Positions 46,648-59,752 of a stretch of DNA of 64,000 nucleotides are shown piece by piece (the first letter of the stretch is position 1; every line of letters starts with the position of its first letter). Below the pieces are notes generated by a model. It worked only from the letters and a program-made list of their open reading frames with translations, was not told the DNA's origin and searched no databases. Origin of the DNA: Aulostomus chinensis (taxonomy: Eukaryota; Chordata; Actinopteri; Syngnathiformes; Aulostomidae); the NCBI GenBank assembly GCA_037954235.1, contig JBBMOA010000013.1:10011001-10075000 (forward strand), read 5' to 3'. A program made the translations under genes and the position numbers.

Positions 46648-48226
46648 CTGAGACAGGAAGTGGATGGGCAGAAAGTCAGACACACAGATTTATGGTTGTG
46701 ACAGGTGGTCTAAGCAGGCTGTCGGGGGTCCAACAAGGTTCAGAGGACAAATTAGAGGGGTCACTACATTGGTCTTTTTTTTTGGGCTTGTGGTGAATGA
46801 GAAAAATACATGCCTGGTAATAAAACATTATAATTTACTCTGTGTTGTTGTCAAAAAGCTAGAAAAGGGTAAGTATAAATTTGTAAGACAGGTTTGTTTT
46901 TTTCCTTATCAATTTAATGCATTGTTATGCTACACAGTTGGACAGCAGGCTTCCTTTGGCTTGTTTCTTGTTGTTATTATTTTTTCTTCTAACTTATTGT
47001 TTTATCTCAAAAAGATGATTCCTATGAAACAAGAGAATTGATTATCTGCAGTAGACATGTGCAAATCGTTCCTTTCTTTGAAGGGTTTACAAGCTGAAAC
47101 AGAAGGGAACCAATGGTCTAATTAGATTAATTCTGCAGAATGTTCGTGTTTTAACTGCACCATCAAAAGTTCAAGTGTTAATTGCATAATGAAAATGGCA
47201 AATCCTTCCTTTTTTCCTCTCTGAGAGGTTATCCCATTGTGCAGACTCCATCTTTGGCTTTCCTGAGGGACAAGAGTAGTGAGAAAGAAAATAGAAAACC
47301 TCATTTCATGGCTGGAGTAGTCCGAAGCTAATCTCTGCTAGACTGAGTCCTCATAGGCGTCTGTTAACAATGGAAGGATCAAAACCTTTTAGGCTGCTGT
47401 GAACAATGCGAGGCTGAGCAGAATGGAGAAAGAAGCTGTTTTACTGTAATGGCATCTCCTACTTGTATTTTTTTTCCCCCTGACTATTATGTAGAGAAGG
47501 TTGTTTCTCTGAGAGGGACAAAGGAGAGGCAGAGTCTCAGCAGGACGCCTGTCATCGTGGACAGATGAGGAGGCAGACAAGTGGGATTGGGTGGGAGTAG
47601 AGAGGCGAGGCAGAGCAGCAGAGGGGGAGAGAAGATTTGTCTGATTTGTCTAAGAGAGCAAAGGTTTGACTGATGAGAAGAGAAGGCGCCTCTCTGGATT
47701 GTCTCTTGCCCACGAGGCATCCGTCTGACAACACACACCTTTCTGAAACTCGTTTTTCTCCCTTCTCGGCTTTGATGTTTTTTTTCTGTTTCACGTCATT
47801 TGAAGCTCTCACTTGTTTTTCATCTCCATGTCCTTATAGTAAATGTGAGATTGAGCAACAGCTTCCATCTTTAAGCCTGGTTTATAAGTAGCTTAAAATT
47901 CAAATTAATCCACGCCCTTCGGGTTTTGAGGGAGGTTGGCATGGTGACAGGTTAGCTCTCGGCTTCAGGAGACAAACGGAGGCAAATGTCACCAGTAGTT
48001 CTCCAATATACATACCTGTGTCTTGCTAGGCGGGGAGTGAATATCCCTCATCTTAACTGAACAGGGTTAAGGTTTTTTTTTTCTTGGCTCCATGTATAAA
48101 CTAATGCAGTGCGCTCAGCTGAAGAAGTTACTATAAAAACTAGTCTTCTCTTACATGACATCCACACCATTTATTCAAATCCTTCTTTTTCACATGATGC
48201 TCTGGTTTTTCAATGCACGCACGCAT

Positions 48227-48286
<60 letters not shown>

Positions 48287-50116
48287 ACTTCTTTGGGGTC
48301 AAGGTTTTGGTTTACTTCTTGAAGTTAAAGCCCTTACAGACATGTGGTAAAACTGTGCTACTGCATGTGAGAACCAAACCAAGTATATACATGTGACATC
48401 CCCCAACTTCCTTTTGCTGCATTGACCTTCCACAACATAGCACACAAACTACCTTGTCCACTACCAACCTGTTTACTGGGCCATTGTCCTTCACTGGGCC
48501 TATTGTCTTGTTTTAGCATTGCCCTATTTTGTTTTTTTGTGCTTATTCTTGCCCTGCTTTTACATATTTTCATGGAGTTCAGTGTAAATCTGTGTTGTCT
48601 TGGCAGGTCAGGAGTCTTTATATAGTCCTCCTATGTTCTATGTATTGTTCTACATACTGTAGCAGCATAGCCCTGGAGGAATGTTAACTCATCTGTGTAC
48701 TGCATAGCTGCATGTGGATGACATAGCGATCGAGGCTGTCTACACATATAAATACACTCTGAAAAGGTGCAAGAACATAGAGAAAGTGATTTTTGTGCAA
48801 ACCTTTTAATGGACTCCTTATAAATGACTGTGGCCACTTTGCCTATCAGCTGTTCTAACCGTCCAAGCCTTATCATTTAAAATTAAATCAGGCCAGACAA
48901 GAACGATTGGGCCAATCTAAAAGCCCAGCGGTGAGAAATTGTTGAAGCCGGCAGCTGCATATTAATGCCGTTGTTACGACAGCTTCTCTTGATGTGAATT
49001 TTCTCTTCATTTGGTTGCATTTATCCAGCCCGAAACAATGCTGTGGGGGTCTGTAGAGAGAAAATGGCAGCAGACAGAGGGAGCTAATGGATATGAGCTT
49101 AGGGTATATTGACTGTCTGACCTTTGTCTGTCGCTGTGAGTCTGTACAGATTTGTGTTGCTGGCTGTCACAGGTTGCCCTCTTGTGTAAGTCTACTACTG
49201 GATTGCAATACTGTCTGGAGGGTTGACAACGGCAATGTGGTAGAGGGAATAAAGGAAATAAAATATGACACTTTCAGGCTGAAGTATTTGGCCCAATAAT
49301 TTTATATTAAATTGGAAGTAATATCAGAATTGAAATCAATCATTAACACCAGAAAGTATGCAGGGAAGCAGAATGAAAACCATCAAAGAAATTGGAAGGA
49401 ATAAAAACTCAGAGTGCATCTCTGTAACCTGTGTCCATTAAGATGGACGCTGATTGATTGGGAGGTAGGGCTTTCATACGAGGCTGAGGATCGAACCAGG
49501 CACCTTCTGATTCTCAGGCAGCCCATCTGCTCTAGCGATACAATTCTGAATTTTCGATAATACATTGACCATAAAATGAAAGTTGAATGAAATTTGGAGA
49601 CTTTGTTTAGCGGAACTGCCAGTACTGTTTACAGGAGAAACATTTTGATGAGCAAAATTTTCAAATTTGGACAAATTAAAAATCCGTTGGGATGATTTGT
49701 GAAACAAAGTCTGAAAGTGCAGTTGAGCGAGTTTGGTATAAATTCAACAAAACACTGTAGGAGAAGATAGTTGTACTAAATTGAAAAGGTTTTGAGCTAA
49801 ATAGTGATTGACTTCAAAAATGGAGGGGCTAAATTTTCGGAGTAAATTACAGAGCTGTAGCACTCAGTTGATTTATTATGAATTTCTAAATTTTAAACTT
49901 TAGATCATTACTAGTTAAGGACTACACGAATACACCACCAGTGCACTGAAGCAAGTTTGGCTTAGGAGCCTATGTGCAGATGTTTGGTTTATTATTTTCA
50001 TGCAAAAGAACCTATATTTCCCCAGGAAAAAAGAAGAGAGGCAAATACAAGAGGGAACAGACACAAGGCTGCCTGGCCCTTCATAAAGATGGACTGATAC
50101 AATGAGCATTGCTTAC
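46648..50116 (-). other. gria1: gria1 intron between exons 5 and 6 (3.5 kb)
   Basis: Contains the (AC)n tract at 48229-48280 and nothing else recognised. Confidence 0.85.
48229..48280. repeat. (AC)n microsatellite
   Basis: About 26 AC units preceded by degenerate ACGC units. Intronic. Confidence 0.98.
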
Positions 50117-50170
50117 CAGGTTAGCCAGGATGTAGTGGTAGCTCTTTGCATTCTTGCCTTGTTCAACAAT
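50117..50170 (-). CDS. gria1: gria1 54-bp micro-exon, amino-terminal domain (equivalent of exon 5)
   Basis: This short exon encodes 18 residues, IVEQGKNAKSYHYILANL, between acceptor TCTTCCAG and donor CTG|GTAAGC, both phase 0. The YHY(I/M)(L/I)ANLGF stretch is a hallmark of all AMPA subunits; here the GF comes from the next exon. The 54 bp length is the same as in mammals. The exon is isolated by introns of about 4.9 and 3.5 kb and has strong splice sites. Confidence 0.95.
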
Positions 50171-51562
50171 CTGGAAGAGAAAGACGGAGGAGAAACAGAG
50201 CATAAAAAGGCTGTGACACAACAGCGAAAGGTTGTTCTGCATGAGAGAGAGAGAGAGGGAGGGGGACAGTTTTGACTGTGTCACAGCAGTAGCACTGGAC
50301 TTGACCTTGTGCAGGACATACAGAAAGTAGGTGCCTAAGGAATCAGAGCAATTAGACTCGACACGAAATTGAACTGCATAAAAGTGCAGGAGCTCAATTC
50401 AAGAGTCAATTAGCAATGATAATTACTGGGGGTTGGAATGCGCATCTTGAACATTATGTACTGAAACTTGCTTCTTACATTTTTGTTGCCAGACACCCAC
50501 TCTTCCAAAAAAAAAAAAAAATAACAGAAGCACTTAAACTGTGACCATCAACGCTTCATATTTAATGAATTCACTTAAAACATTTAATGGAGAAACAACA
50601 AAGGGCATATCAGTCATCGAAAAGACCCAAACTGAAGAGATCATGGAATTATAATCTGGATAGTCAAATAAAGGAAAGTGAGTCAAACAACACAATAAAA
50701 GCAGTAGAAATATAAAGGAATTCAAACTCAAATAAAATAACAGCACTGAGAAGCTTTTCTACCTTCTGTATAGATAGCAATTATTCATCAGTCTGAAAGT
50801 GTACTATTGCATATCATCACTTTCTTAAAATAATTGCCTAAGCCATTTTTTTTTGAAAAAAAAGAAGTTTTTTTTGCTTAAATTAACTCCTTATGATGTT
50901 TTGCCCCCAGTTTTCTGCGTTGTCTGAAAAACCTGAAAAAATGACTGAGGCGACTGTATAAGAAGGCGAGGACATAGAATGATGTTCACTCTTCTCCTCA
51001 TCATCTCATTCTAGTATCTGATTGCACTCCCCCGAGAACTGCGATTTCATCTAATATTTAAAAGGACTCACAATAGTCAACTTCAATGCTACATCGTGAT
51101 TGCATAATGTACTGGGTTACTGCATGTGCTGCTCTCCCAGGCTGCACTTCGTCCATTGCTGCCATCATTGTCCAACTGCGGGAGTCATAGGTCATTGGCG
51201 CTCCATCAGGTTGAAGTGCTTTAAGCAAAGCTGTGGAGTGCAACACCTGCTTATTACTGCCAGGGAAGTAAAATTTTCTCTTACGTCTCTGTCTGTCTGC
51301 CGAATGATGCATGCTGATTTTAGCATGTGGAGATGAAGACCCCATTTTGATGTAGTGGAAAACACCATTTACTTGACATTGTTTTGATGGAGGGAGAGTA
51401 ACTCTCTAGTTTGTAAATGAAATACACATTCACACAATTTTGATTGACATTTAAATGGGGCATTAGAGCAAGAACACGTCTTTCCTCGTCAGAGCCTTGC
51501 TTAGCAGGAGCCCTTTACTCTCCTGCCTTGTCTAAATAAAGCTTTACTGTACAAATGTTTGC

Positions 51563-51566
51563 ATGT

Positions 51567-51602
<36 letters not shown>
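51563..51602. repeat. (GT)n microsatellite
   Basis: GT run with one TTT interruption. Intronic. Confidence 0.95.
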
Positions 51603-52310
51603 CACCACAACATACTGGGTAGTCACATAGAATAAGGCTGAGTGGGCAGCACTAATTTAAATCCCTGCACCAATTAATTGCTGCTGCACGGCGACTAAGC
51701 AGCTCATTCCTTGGACTTCTTCAGGTTCAGCTTCACTCCTCTCTCTCTCATGCCCCTCATTTATTCTTTGAGCATCTTATTCATTTGTTTGCATGTGTAT
51801 GTGTGTATATATGTGTTTGTGTGTGTGTCTAACAGTGCTGTAGGTCATTACAGAAGGTGGCATTTGTTATTAATGGTGACCCCAGCACAATGCAGGCCCC
51901 CTGGCTGAGCCTCTGGCAAGGAAAAACAAGAGGGACTGAGGGTAGACACACACTTCCAATGACACCAATCCACCGGACATGGAAGGGGGAAACACACGTT
52001 ACTCCCACAGACGGCCGCCAAGTGGAAATGCCTTCCATGTGAGTAGCTGTTAATTATACATGCAGATTTGACATGTCATTCAAAGTTCAGCCCTAAGAGA
52101 ACAGGTCACTTTTTGTCTCTCTGAAGGAAAATATTATTTGCAGTAGCTCGTCTATCACAACGAATGTTCTCCACGGAGATTACGTCAACACTCAGCTTTT
52201 CACGAAAAGTCACCCTCAGGATACTGTCAGTGACATTATCGCAGGAGAATCTCTGTAGTGTACGAGATGAATGAGATGAATGGCGGGAGTTTAAAGGGCA
52301 AAGAGGCAAC

Positions 52311-52311
<1 letters not shown>

Positions 52312-52375
<64 letters not shown>
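52312..52375. repeat. (GT)n microsatellite
   Basis: About 32 perfect TG units; a second shorter (GT)n follows at about 52607-52634. Confidence 0.98.
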
Positions 52376-52377
<2 letters not shown>

Positions 52378-54582
52378 TGTGTGCGTGTGTTTTCAATATT
52401 GTTTGGGTGCACAAGCAGGGCAATGCAGAGGCAGGGACCAGATGTTGGTGATTGATGGTGGTCGTCTGAAAGGAAAAAGTCTCAGGCTCAGCTACGGTAA
52501 ACTGGGGAGAACTGATGCAATAACCTTAACTGTAGACACCAGGCCATCAATAACACTCACACCAGCAGCAGCAGCACGTCTCCATATACGAATGTGGAGT
52601 CTTGAATGTGTGTGTGTGTGTGTGTGTGTGTGTGCCTATATGTACATCGTATAACAGAGTGTGTTGGGTTTTTTTGTCCTTTAAACAATCATGCGCTGAA
52701 ACAATAGAACGAAAAAATACTGAAAAAATAGAATTAAACTCCAACTGTAAATTGTTATGTAAGCACCATCTACAAGCAGAATGCAAGAAAAAAATGTCAA
52801 ATTGTGGAGTGTTTCATGTGTAAAAGCTAATACCTGAATAAACCCTGCTCTCTTAAAGTCATCATTTTCACCACTGCATCTGCACAGCTACCACAGAGTC
52901 CAGAAAGAACCGGCCGCATCCAAGCTCACTAACGATAGCACGGAGCCAAAAGTGTTGTTGTTTGTTTTTAGCTCAAATGTAAGTTTGTGTGGATTACTGA
53001 GCATACAGCTGGATACAGAAGATGTGGATTCCACTGGAATATGAGCTAGAGGGTTAGTAAAAGGATGATTTTGGACAGTTTTGTCAGTAGCCAGTCACCA
53101 CTAGCTTCAAGCTAAATATATGTAACCTGATCTTTCTTCATTCTAGAGTCACGAAGAAGTGACTTAGTGAGTCTTCATGAGTTCAAGACACCTATCCGTC
53201 AGCACTTGAGTGGCAGAATACACTTTTTCTCTCAATTAAAGTTGTTACACTTGTAAAGTGGAGCACATTTGTAACTGACACAGCATAATAGGAGTTTACA
53301 TCGACAGAAGAAGAAACAGGAAAAGATAAAGACTTCATCCCTAGCTTTTCCCAGAAGAGGTGTCTTCTGGCTAATAACGCTTCAAGCATTGGTTAAAATG
53401 TTGTTTACGATTGAACGTTCATTAAGAATGAACTTTTCAAAATATGTTCATATAACTGTGCTCTATCACTACATGCACGATGTTCTTAAAGACAAGACCT
53501 TCACAGGGGGATGAATCATTTTCAAGACATGGAATTGACTCTAGAACCAGCTTTGTTCGTGTTGTGCAGTCTCAAGAGTTTTAATCCGGATACTGTAAGT
53601 GTATTAAGGTTGAACTGTCAATTCCAAAGCAGGGGTCTTTTTTTTCTTCCTTTTATTAGCACAGATGTGAGCAGAATTACCAAGTCAAAATAGCAAACCT
53701 GTGCGCTATTTATCTCTCTTGTCCTTGGTGCTCTGGAGACTAAACGCCAGCAGACCAACTATCAGTGTCTCTCCCTTCTCATCTTTTTAACAATGAAGCC
53801 CTTTTCAAAAGGCTTTATACAGGCTAATCTCTCCAGTAACCTCATACACACCTCACAGGATCGAGTCAGAAGATCTACATGTATTAATTCTTACAGATTA
53901 TCGTTTTTAAACAGGTTTTTTTATATGGGGGGGGGTGGTTTTTATTGCTTTTTTATCTTTGTGGTGGAGTGAATAATTTTTTGTTTTAGACTCAGTATTT
54001 TTCCTTCCTGTTATATTGTGTTTTTATGACCCATCTTTGCCCTATTTGACCACCTTTTGATGCCCAGTCCTGTTTCACTGGCATCTATTTAATGTTGTGT
54101 TGTGGTTTGCGTACCTTGTTTATCAATGGTTGTTGCGACATACAGTAGAAATCTCGTCAGCTTTCCCTGCTCGTGTATAACTGCTACATTGGACTGACGC
54201 CAACCTGAACTGTGTATCTGCGTTTGAGTCCTTTTAGCTCCTTGTCTGAGATGTTGGATGAAAGATTCAAATAAAACTAATAAACATGTTTCGCAAAAAA
54301 ATCTGACAAACATATAGAAACTTTGAGGGAGTTTTCATCTGTGGTTAAACTACGATGCAAGTGTTCCTGGTAGGATGATGTTTACAGGTACACCACTTCT
54401 GAATGTCACTGCCCAAACTCAAAAGTCTGTGCTAAAAATGATGGATTAGTTCTAAATAGAATTTTGTCTTTCTTAAAACTCTCTAAGGTAATTTTCTTAT
54501 TCCCTGGGAGATTGTCCTCAGTATTGAGAGACACATTTGGGACATTTAGCATCCCCTGACTCGAGAATATATTTATATATAT

Positions 54583-54938
54583 CTCCATCAATTTTCTGCC
54601 GCTTATCCTGTTAAGGGTCGCAGGTCTATCCAGCAGCCTTCATGCATGAGGCGGGGTTCACCCTGGACAGGTCACCAGTCCATCACAGGGCCAACACATA
54701 CAGACAGACAACCATTCACACTCACAGTCACACCTACAGTCAATTTAGAGTATCAATCAGCCTCGTCCTCTCTTGATGTCTTTGGACTGTGGGAGGAAGC
54801 CCAGAGAGAACCCACACAGGAACAGGGAGAACATGCAGACTCCACACAGAAAGATCTTGTGCCCGAGCCGGGACTTGAACCCAGAACCTTCTTGCTGTGA
54901 GGCAACAGTGCTGACCACTGCACCACCATGCCACCCTA
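54583..54938 (-). mobile_element. tRNA-derived SINE, copy B
   Basis: This copy keeps both Pol III promoter boxes on the minus strand: A-box TGGTGCAGTGG (54915-54925) and B-box GGTTCAAGTCC (54871-54881), about 44 bases apart as in tRNA genes. Its 3' end on that strand reads AACAGGATAAGCGGCAGAAA before an AT-rich tail. It lies about 110 bases downstream of the donor of the exon at 55046-55230, in the same orientation as gria1. Confidence 0.88.
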
Positions 54939-55045
54939 TATATAAAGTAAAGAATGATTTGATTTTGTTTGGAGTAGTTACCTGTATCTTTAATGGCTTG
55001 AAATTGCATTCTAGAACAAGGTAAAAAGACAGAGAAGCTCTTTAC

Positions 55046-55230
55046 CTTTTTGAGGATGCCAGTTAGCCTCTCAGTCTCACAATCGATAATAATCTGTCCC
55101 TCCTTCCTCTTGTCCAAATCCTGGAAAACTTTCAAGAAGGATGCCTCCGTCATGGTCTCCACGTTAACCGAGGTCACAAGCCAATTCCTCTCCGCTGCTG
55201 TGTCCAGAACCTTTTGGAGCACTGACAGAC
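55046..55230 (-). CDS. gria1: gria1 exon, amino-terminal domain (equivalent of exon 4)
   Basis: The 185 bp exon follows acceptor TTCAG, completes the split glycine (G|GT) and ends in phase 0 at AAG|GTAAAG. It encodes 61 residues beginning LSVLQKVLDTAAERNW and ending TGILKK, in the amino-terminal domain. LSVLQKVLDTAAE is essentially identical to mammalian GluA1 and differs from GluA2 (LSTLQAVLDSAAE) and GluA3/4 (ILQAIME), which is the best single argument for the subtype. The reading frame runs on downstream past the donor into the intron and then into a SINE; that extension is not coding. Confidence 0.97.
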
Positions 55231-58200
55231 CTGAACGGACCAGGGAAGGCAGGATTAAGGAACTAATGCAGGATTTGTTGGTATTCATCTACTTGACATG
55301 AACATCTCATACAGTGTGTGGTTAAAGGAAGTTCTGAAAATCAAATGCACCCACAAGAATCTCCTCTGTAGCTTCAGTGTCAAAATGTATCGACTGGGAC
55401 ACACACACACACACACACGCACACACGCACACATACACACACATACACACACACACACACATATAGAGGAGTGATTTTGCAGCTCTTACAGCGAAATAAT
55501 CACCACTATTACGTTCACTATGTGCATCATAGCAGGCAACACAATCACAGCCAGGTTTTCACCCTACAGGAACAAATTACAGGTGGTGCTGCTCAATTAC
55601 ACTGTCACAGATAAACTGTCTGGACTCTTCACCATCATAGAGGGAAAAGATTGAGATGACAATGAGCTAAGTGCTCATGCTAAGACAGGAAATAAAAGAC
55701 GATTGGAGAACTTACTGATCTGGAGGGCTGATTTACAATCTGACTCAGTGCTCTATACCCCCATTTACCCTCGCACTCAACCAGTCCCATTCCTCTCAGG
55801 TTAACAGAGAACTAAAGTCAAGACCAACATGGATTACATGAATTACACATTTTAGAAATCCATACATGATATACGAGTTTTTTCACTAGTGAGCTGCCTA
55901 TGCATGCTTTGCATATCCCCAGTGCCTGTTTGCTCATGCTCTGACATGCATTTTATGCATATTGAGGAAATATAAAAATGGCTTCCCTACAACAACAGCA
56001 GCAGCAGCAGCGCAGTGTCTGTCAAAGAAGAATGAGAAATGCAGTCCCAGCCTCCGAGACATGATTGCATGGCTTGACTTGAATGCGTACCAGCTGCTCT
56101 CCAGGCAATCCATGCCGCCTATTTGACACCAAGTCATTAAGAAATAAAAAGACGGATGACACTTTACCTCTATATATGCCCACAATACAGTGCATGTAAA
56201 TAAGCAGGACAAGCGGAAAAATGGGGGGATTGAATGAAGAAGATACCCTGGGGTCGTCGTATTGAACACTGTTACTGGAAGGAGACGTGGGGATGTACTG
56301 TATGGTGCCTTCTCTCTCACTGCAGCTCGTGAGTGAATAACTGTAGTCTCCGGTGCTAAAAAAATTTAACAAGAGCTGAGGAACTGATGATAGGCACGGT
56401 AACACAAGAGGCAGTTAATCACGGCTGTGAATTTGATCAGAGGGTCCAGAGGCGAGAGCCAAATGATTTCAAACGGAGGGCAGCAATTCAGCCCCTCGGA
56501 CAGCGGAAGTTTCATTTTTCCCCCCTGCTGCATTCTTTTGTTTCCTCGTTTCTCACATCTTTATGTATCTGTTAATTAGATGCTACATCGTGTACACATG
56601 CAGAAAAACAAAAAGAAATGTTCCCACACTTAAGTATACAGCTGGGCAGCACTCGAGACAGGATAAAACTGGTGTTTGAATCTCATTAACGCTTCGGGTT
56701 GAGAATGTTCCGCACTGATTTATTACAGAGACCTGGAGTCAACTTTCCAAACTGTTATTATTGTAGCTTTTCTGCTTTTATCTATGTTTTAAATCTCCTG
56801 TGCTGTTTCTCCTTTTGAATACCCTTTATTTTTTTTTTATTTTGAATGTGACTATGCAGCTGATGCACTGCTATAAATCAGAGGTGGTATGACAGGGAGG
56901 CTCATAGAACTAGCCAAGGTAGAAATGGTCTCTAAAGGCATCCTGGAAGAGAATAATATCAGAATGGAATCTAGCTGTCATAAGCACCCTTCTGGCCAGA
57001 GGCAATACACGGAGACCTGGGCGCCAGGCAATCAAGAGTCGGGGAAATAACACTTTGGGAAACCATTTCTTGGTTATTGTTTATGATGGGGTTTAATGGG
57101 CTATCAAATGTGTTTTCCTTATTCTTGGCTTTTAGAAATAAAAGCAAGTGGCACTTTTATTAGTGGATGCTGCATGCTACGACAGCAGGACCACTGTAAG
57201 AGTTGCTAATGCACACTGTATATTTGGATGATCTTTCCTTCAAATTAGAGAAAAATTGTGTCTAAAACTCCACATCTAATGTGAATTCATTCAATGAGAG
57301 ATGTGAAAATTTGGCCTTTTGCAATCACGAAGATGTACTTCTAGAGCAGAAAAGGAAGAAAGAAGACCACAAATACTGCATGCTTACAAACGCACAAGCA
57401 ATCACACACACACAAACACACACATGCCAAACACACACATGCCAAACAAATTCCTCATAACTAAATATGATTTTTCTTAAAGGCTTAAAATAACCCTGTA
57501 GGAAGGGTGACTTCAGTGTAGTATCCAGGCAACAGAGGAGTACTGATATGGATTTCACTGGCTCATTTCTAACACTAAGTCATACAGGGGTGACTGCACA
57601 AACACAAACACACACACACACACACACTCACACAAACGCGCGCACGTGCATACAAAACATGGACACACATGAGCACACACTGCCCACCAGTGAGTAGATA
57701 ATGAAGGGATCACAAGAAGTAAAAGAGATGTGTGGGACGTGTGGTGCTACGGCCATCATGCTTCAATGGGGTCGAGGACTAGTGTGAAATCCCAGCTGTC
57801 ACCAGACGCTAGCTCACTCTGTAGAGAGACACGATGGAATCTGTCTCCCAAAGCTGACTTGAGCTGGCTGTGTTTGTCTCACATACGTCTCAAACATGAG
57901 AAGATGGCTACATACATACATATGCATGTGAATACTTGCAAAAAGCTGTAAAGTGTATGCTTGTGGGCACACCAAATACACCCTCTGCGGCACCTGGAAC
58001 AGATGGTGTGGCATTATGGGATGGGTAGAGCTGATTGGCTAGAGAGCTGAGGGAGAGAGGGTTGACAGGTGTGCTGCTTTATTTCTGTCCGCCTCTGCAG
58101 AAGTGTTATTAAAATGTTTAAACACTACAGCTCCTTTGAGTGTTTTTTTTCCCCACTAATGACACAAAAACGAAGCACTGTCCAATGAAAACATCATCTT

Positions 58201-58898
58201 TTGTGACTTATCTGGTAGGTCAGTGTTTTAAAGACGGTTATACCAAGATGACAACCTTAAAATAAATGTTCTGAGGGCTGTGCGTTGCACCACAATGGGT
58301 ATGATTGACCCCACTGCTGTCGCCGTGACAATACAACAGACGACTAATGGTAGCTGGCTTCGTGGTTGGCTGTCTACAAAGCAAGAGGGGAAGCGCTTCA
58401 CATTCATAAATATGAAAATACCAATTGTTTTCATAGATCTAATTAGGCTGATGAGATTGTGATTACTCTTATGAAGTTTTGAATTAAGGGCATTATTAAA
58501 AATATCCTAGAGTTGAATCCGTCTGTTTCTCATCCCACTTCACAGATGCATCTTCACAGCTTAGCTTGAATAAGTTCATCGAAACCCAAATCAAACAACA
58601 TCGTTTGAGCTCCATTTCAGTTTACACACTCATCCAGTCATGAATGAAGAGCATCCTCAGAGATATCTGTTTCATGCAACCTTTTCTCCAAACAGCATCG
58701 CTTAAATTATATTTTGAAACATCAGTATCATTATTGGCCCAGAACTTCAGCTGGTGTGTCACTATTTAAAACAGTGTACAATTTCCCCGCAGCTCTGTGC
58801 TGCAATCAATTTTTCATATTTCATTTCAGTTTTTCAAGGCAATTAGAAGTTTTTGTATCTAAATTGTAAAAAAAAAATCATTAAAAAAAAGTTCTTAC
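55231..58898 (-). other. gria1: gria1 intron between exons 3 and 4 (3.7 kb)
   Basis: GT-AG intron with (AC)n tracts near 55400-55460 and 57600, a short CAG run near 55995-56012, and no other recognisable feature. Confidence 0.85.
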
Positions 58899-59138
58899 CT
58901 GAGTCAGAACTGTACATGTAGACAAACTTGGTCCATCCATAGTGTTCGATCACTCCCACCAGAGCATCCTGCAGCTCAGGCCGCAGCTGGATGACAAACT
59001 GGTTGGCCGTGTCAATCGGGAAGGACGGAGTGACAAAGCAGACGTGCAGAGCGCCGCAGAAGGACATGAGCATGTTGACCGTCTTCCTGTCATACAAGCC
59101 GATGATCGCGTACACACCTTTGGAGAACTGGGAGCAAA
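58899..59138 (-). CDS. gria1: gria1 exon, amino-terminal domain lobe (equivalent of mammalian exon 3)
   Basis: The 240 bp exon starts in phase 1 after TTTGCAG and ends with G|GTAAGAA. It encodes the segment VCSQFSKGVYAIIGLYD... to FVYMYSSDSG, part of the periplasmic-binding-protein-like amino-terminal domain that drives subunit assembly and faces the synaptic cleft. The length equals the mammalian exon. TVNM, CGALHVCF and QFVIQLRPELQDAL match GluA1 better than GluA2-4, as far as I know those sequences. It is the most 5' exon in the window; the exon that supplies the first base of its split valine codon is not present in the 4.9 kb above it. Confidence 0.96.
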
Positions 59139-59717
59139 CTGCAAAGGAGAAGAGAGAAAAGACAGAATTGGAATATGAACAATGTCCTCGCCCCAAACAC
59201 TGCAACACCCACACTGATTAAATACAGAATTAAGAAAACTTGTAGAACGAAATGCAAGTGGAACCTTTTTTGTCTATCAGAATATTTAACAAAATTGTTC
59301 AATATGTATGTGTAAAATGTATGCTGGACAAAAGTAAACCTGAATTTAGTCTCCCAGTTTTTTCATACATTCCTTCCCACAATAGCCAGAAGTGATTTTA
59401 TTTTATTTTTTTTTGCTGAACAACATGATGTCACAGTGAAGCTGGACTTTTGACTTTTCGGCGATAAAATGTTCTCACTTAATCGTCTAATGCTATTAGA
59501 CTTTTCCTTGGAATGTTCCCACATTCTGCAAATGAATAATGCTCAGAAATGACTGGACATATTCTATCCCACAGCTGCAGCAAGTAGAGTAACATAAAAG
59601 AGTCGCCTGTGTTCAATTTACAGCATTCATGACCTTAAATGAATCAGTGAATCGTGGTTTTACTGCATAAAAAAGGCTTATAATAAATTTATATGATAAA
59701 CCAGACGCAGAGAAGAA

Positions 59718-59752
<35 letters not shown>

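Larger units (their letters stand above)
50171..55045 (-). other. gria1: gria1 intron between exons 4 and 5 (4.9 kb)
   Basis: Contains SINE copy B and three (GT)n tracts; no open frame resembling a protein other than read-through of these repeats. Confidence 0.85.
10867..59138 (-). other. gria1: gria1 gene body, partial (AMPA receptor subunit GluA1)
   Basis: This span is the visible part of a glutamate-gated cation channel gene of the AMPA class, whose tetrameric product mediates fast excitatory synaptic transmission at the neuronal plasma membrane. Fifteen exons make each mature long-tail message minus one of flip/flop; all placed introns are GT-AG. Summed exon lengths (240, 185, 54, 159, 168, 105, 111, 207, 446, 199, 248, 115, 135, 168) leave an intact frame of 845 residues plus stop. 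Subtype GluA1 is inferred from the amino-terminal domain (LSVLQKVLDTAAE, TVNM, ALHVCF), the S2 exon and the long tail. Introns range from 111 bp to 16.5 kb. The signal peptide and first amino-terminal-domain exon are missing because they lie beyond 64000. Orthology to gria1a or gria1b is undecided. Confidence 0.95.

Noticed and set aside
52313..52654. Long plus-strand frame of alternating Val-Cys
   Set aside because: It is translation of the (GT)n microsatellite; similar Val-Cys, Thr-His and Tyr-Ile frames occur at every dinucleotide run in the window.
54740..55045. Open minus-strand extension of the exon 4 frame
   Set aside because: The first part is intron after a good donor (AAG|GTAAAG) and the rest reads through SINE copy B; homology to AMPA subunits stops exactly at the donor.
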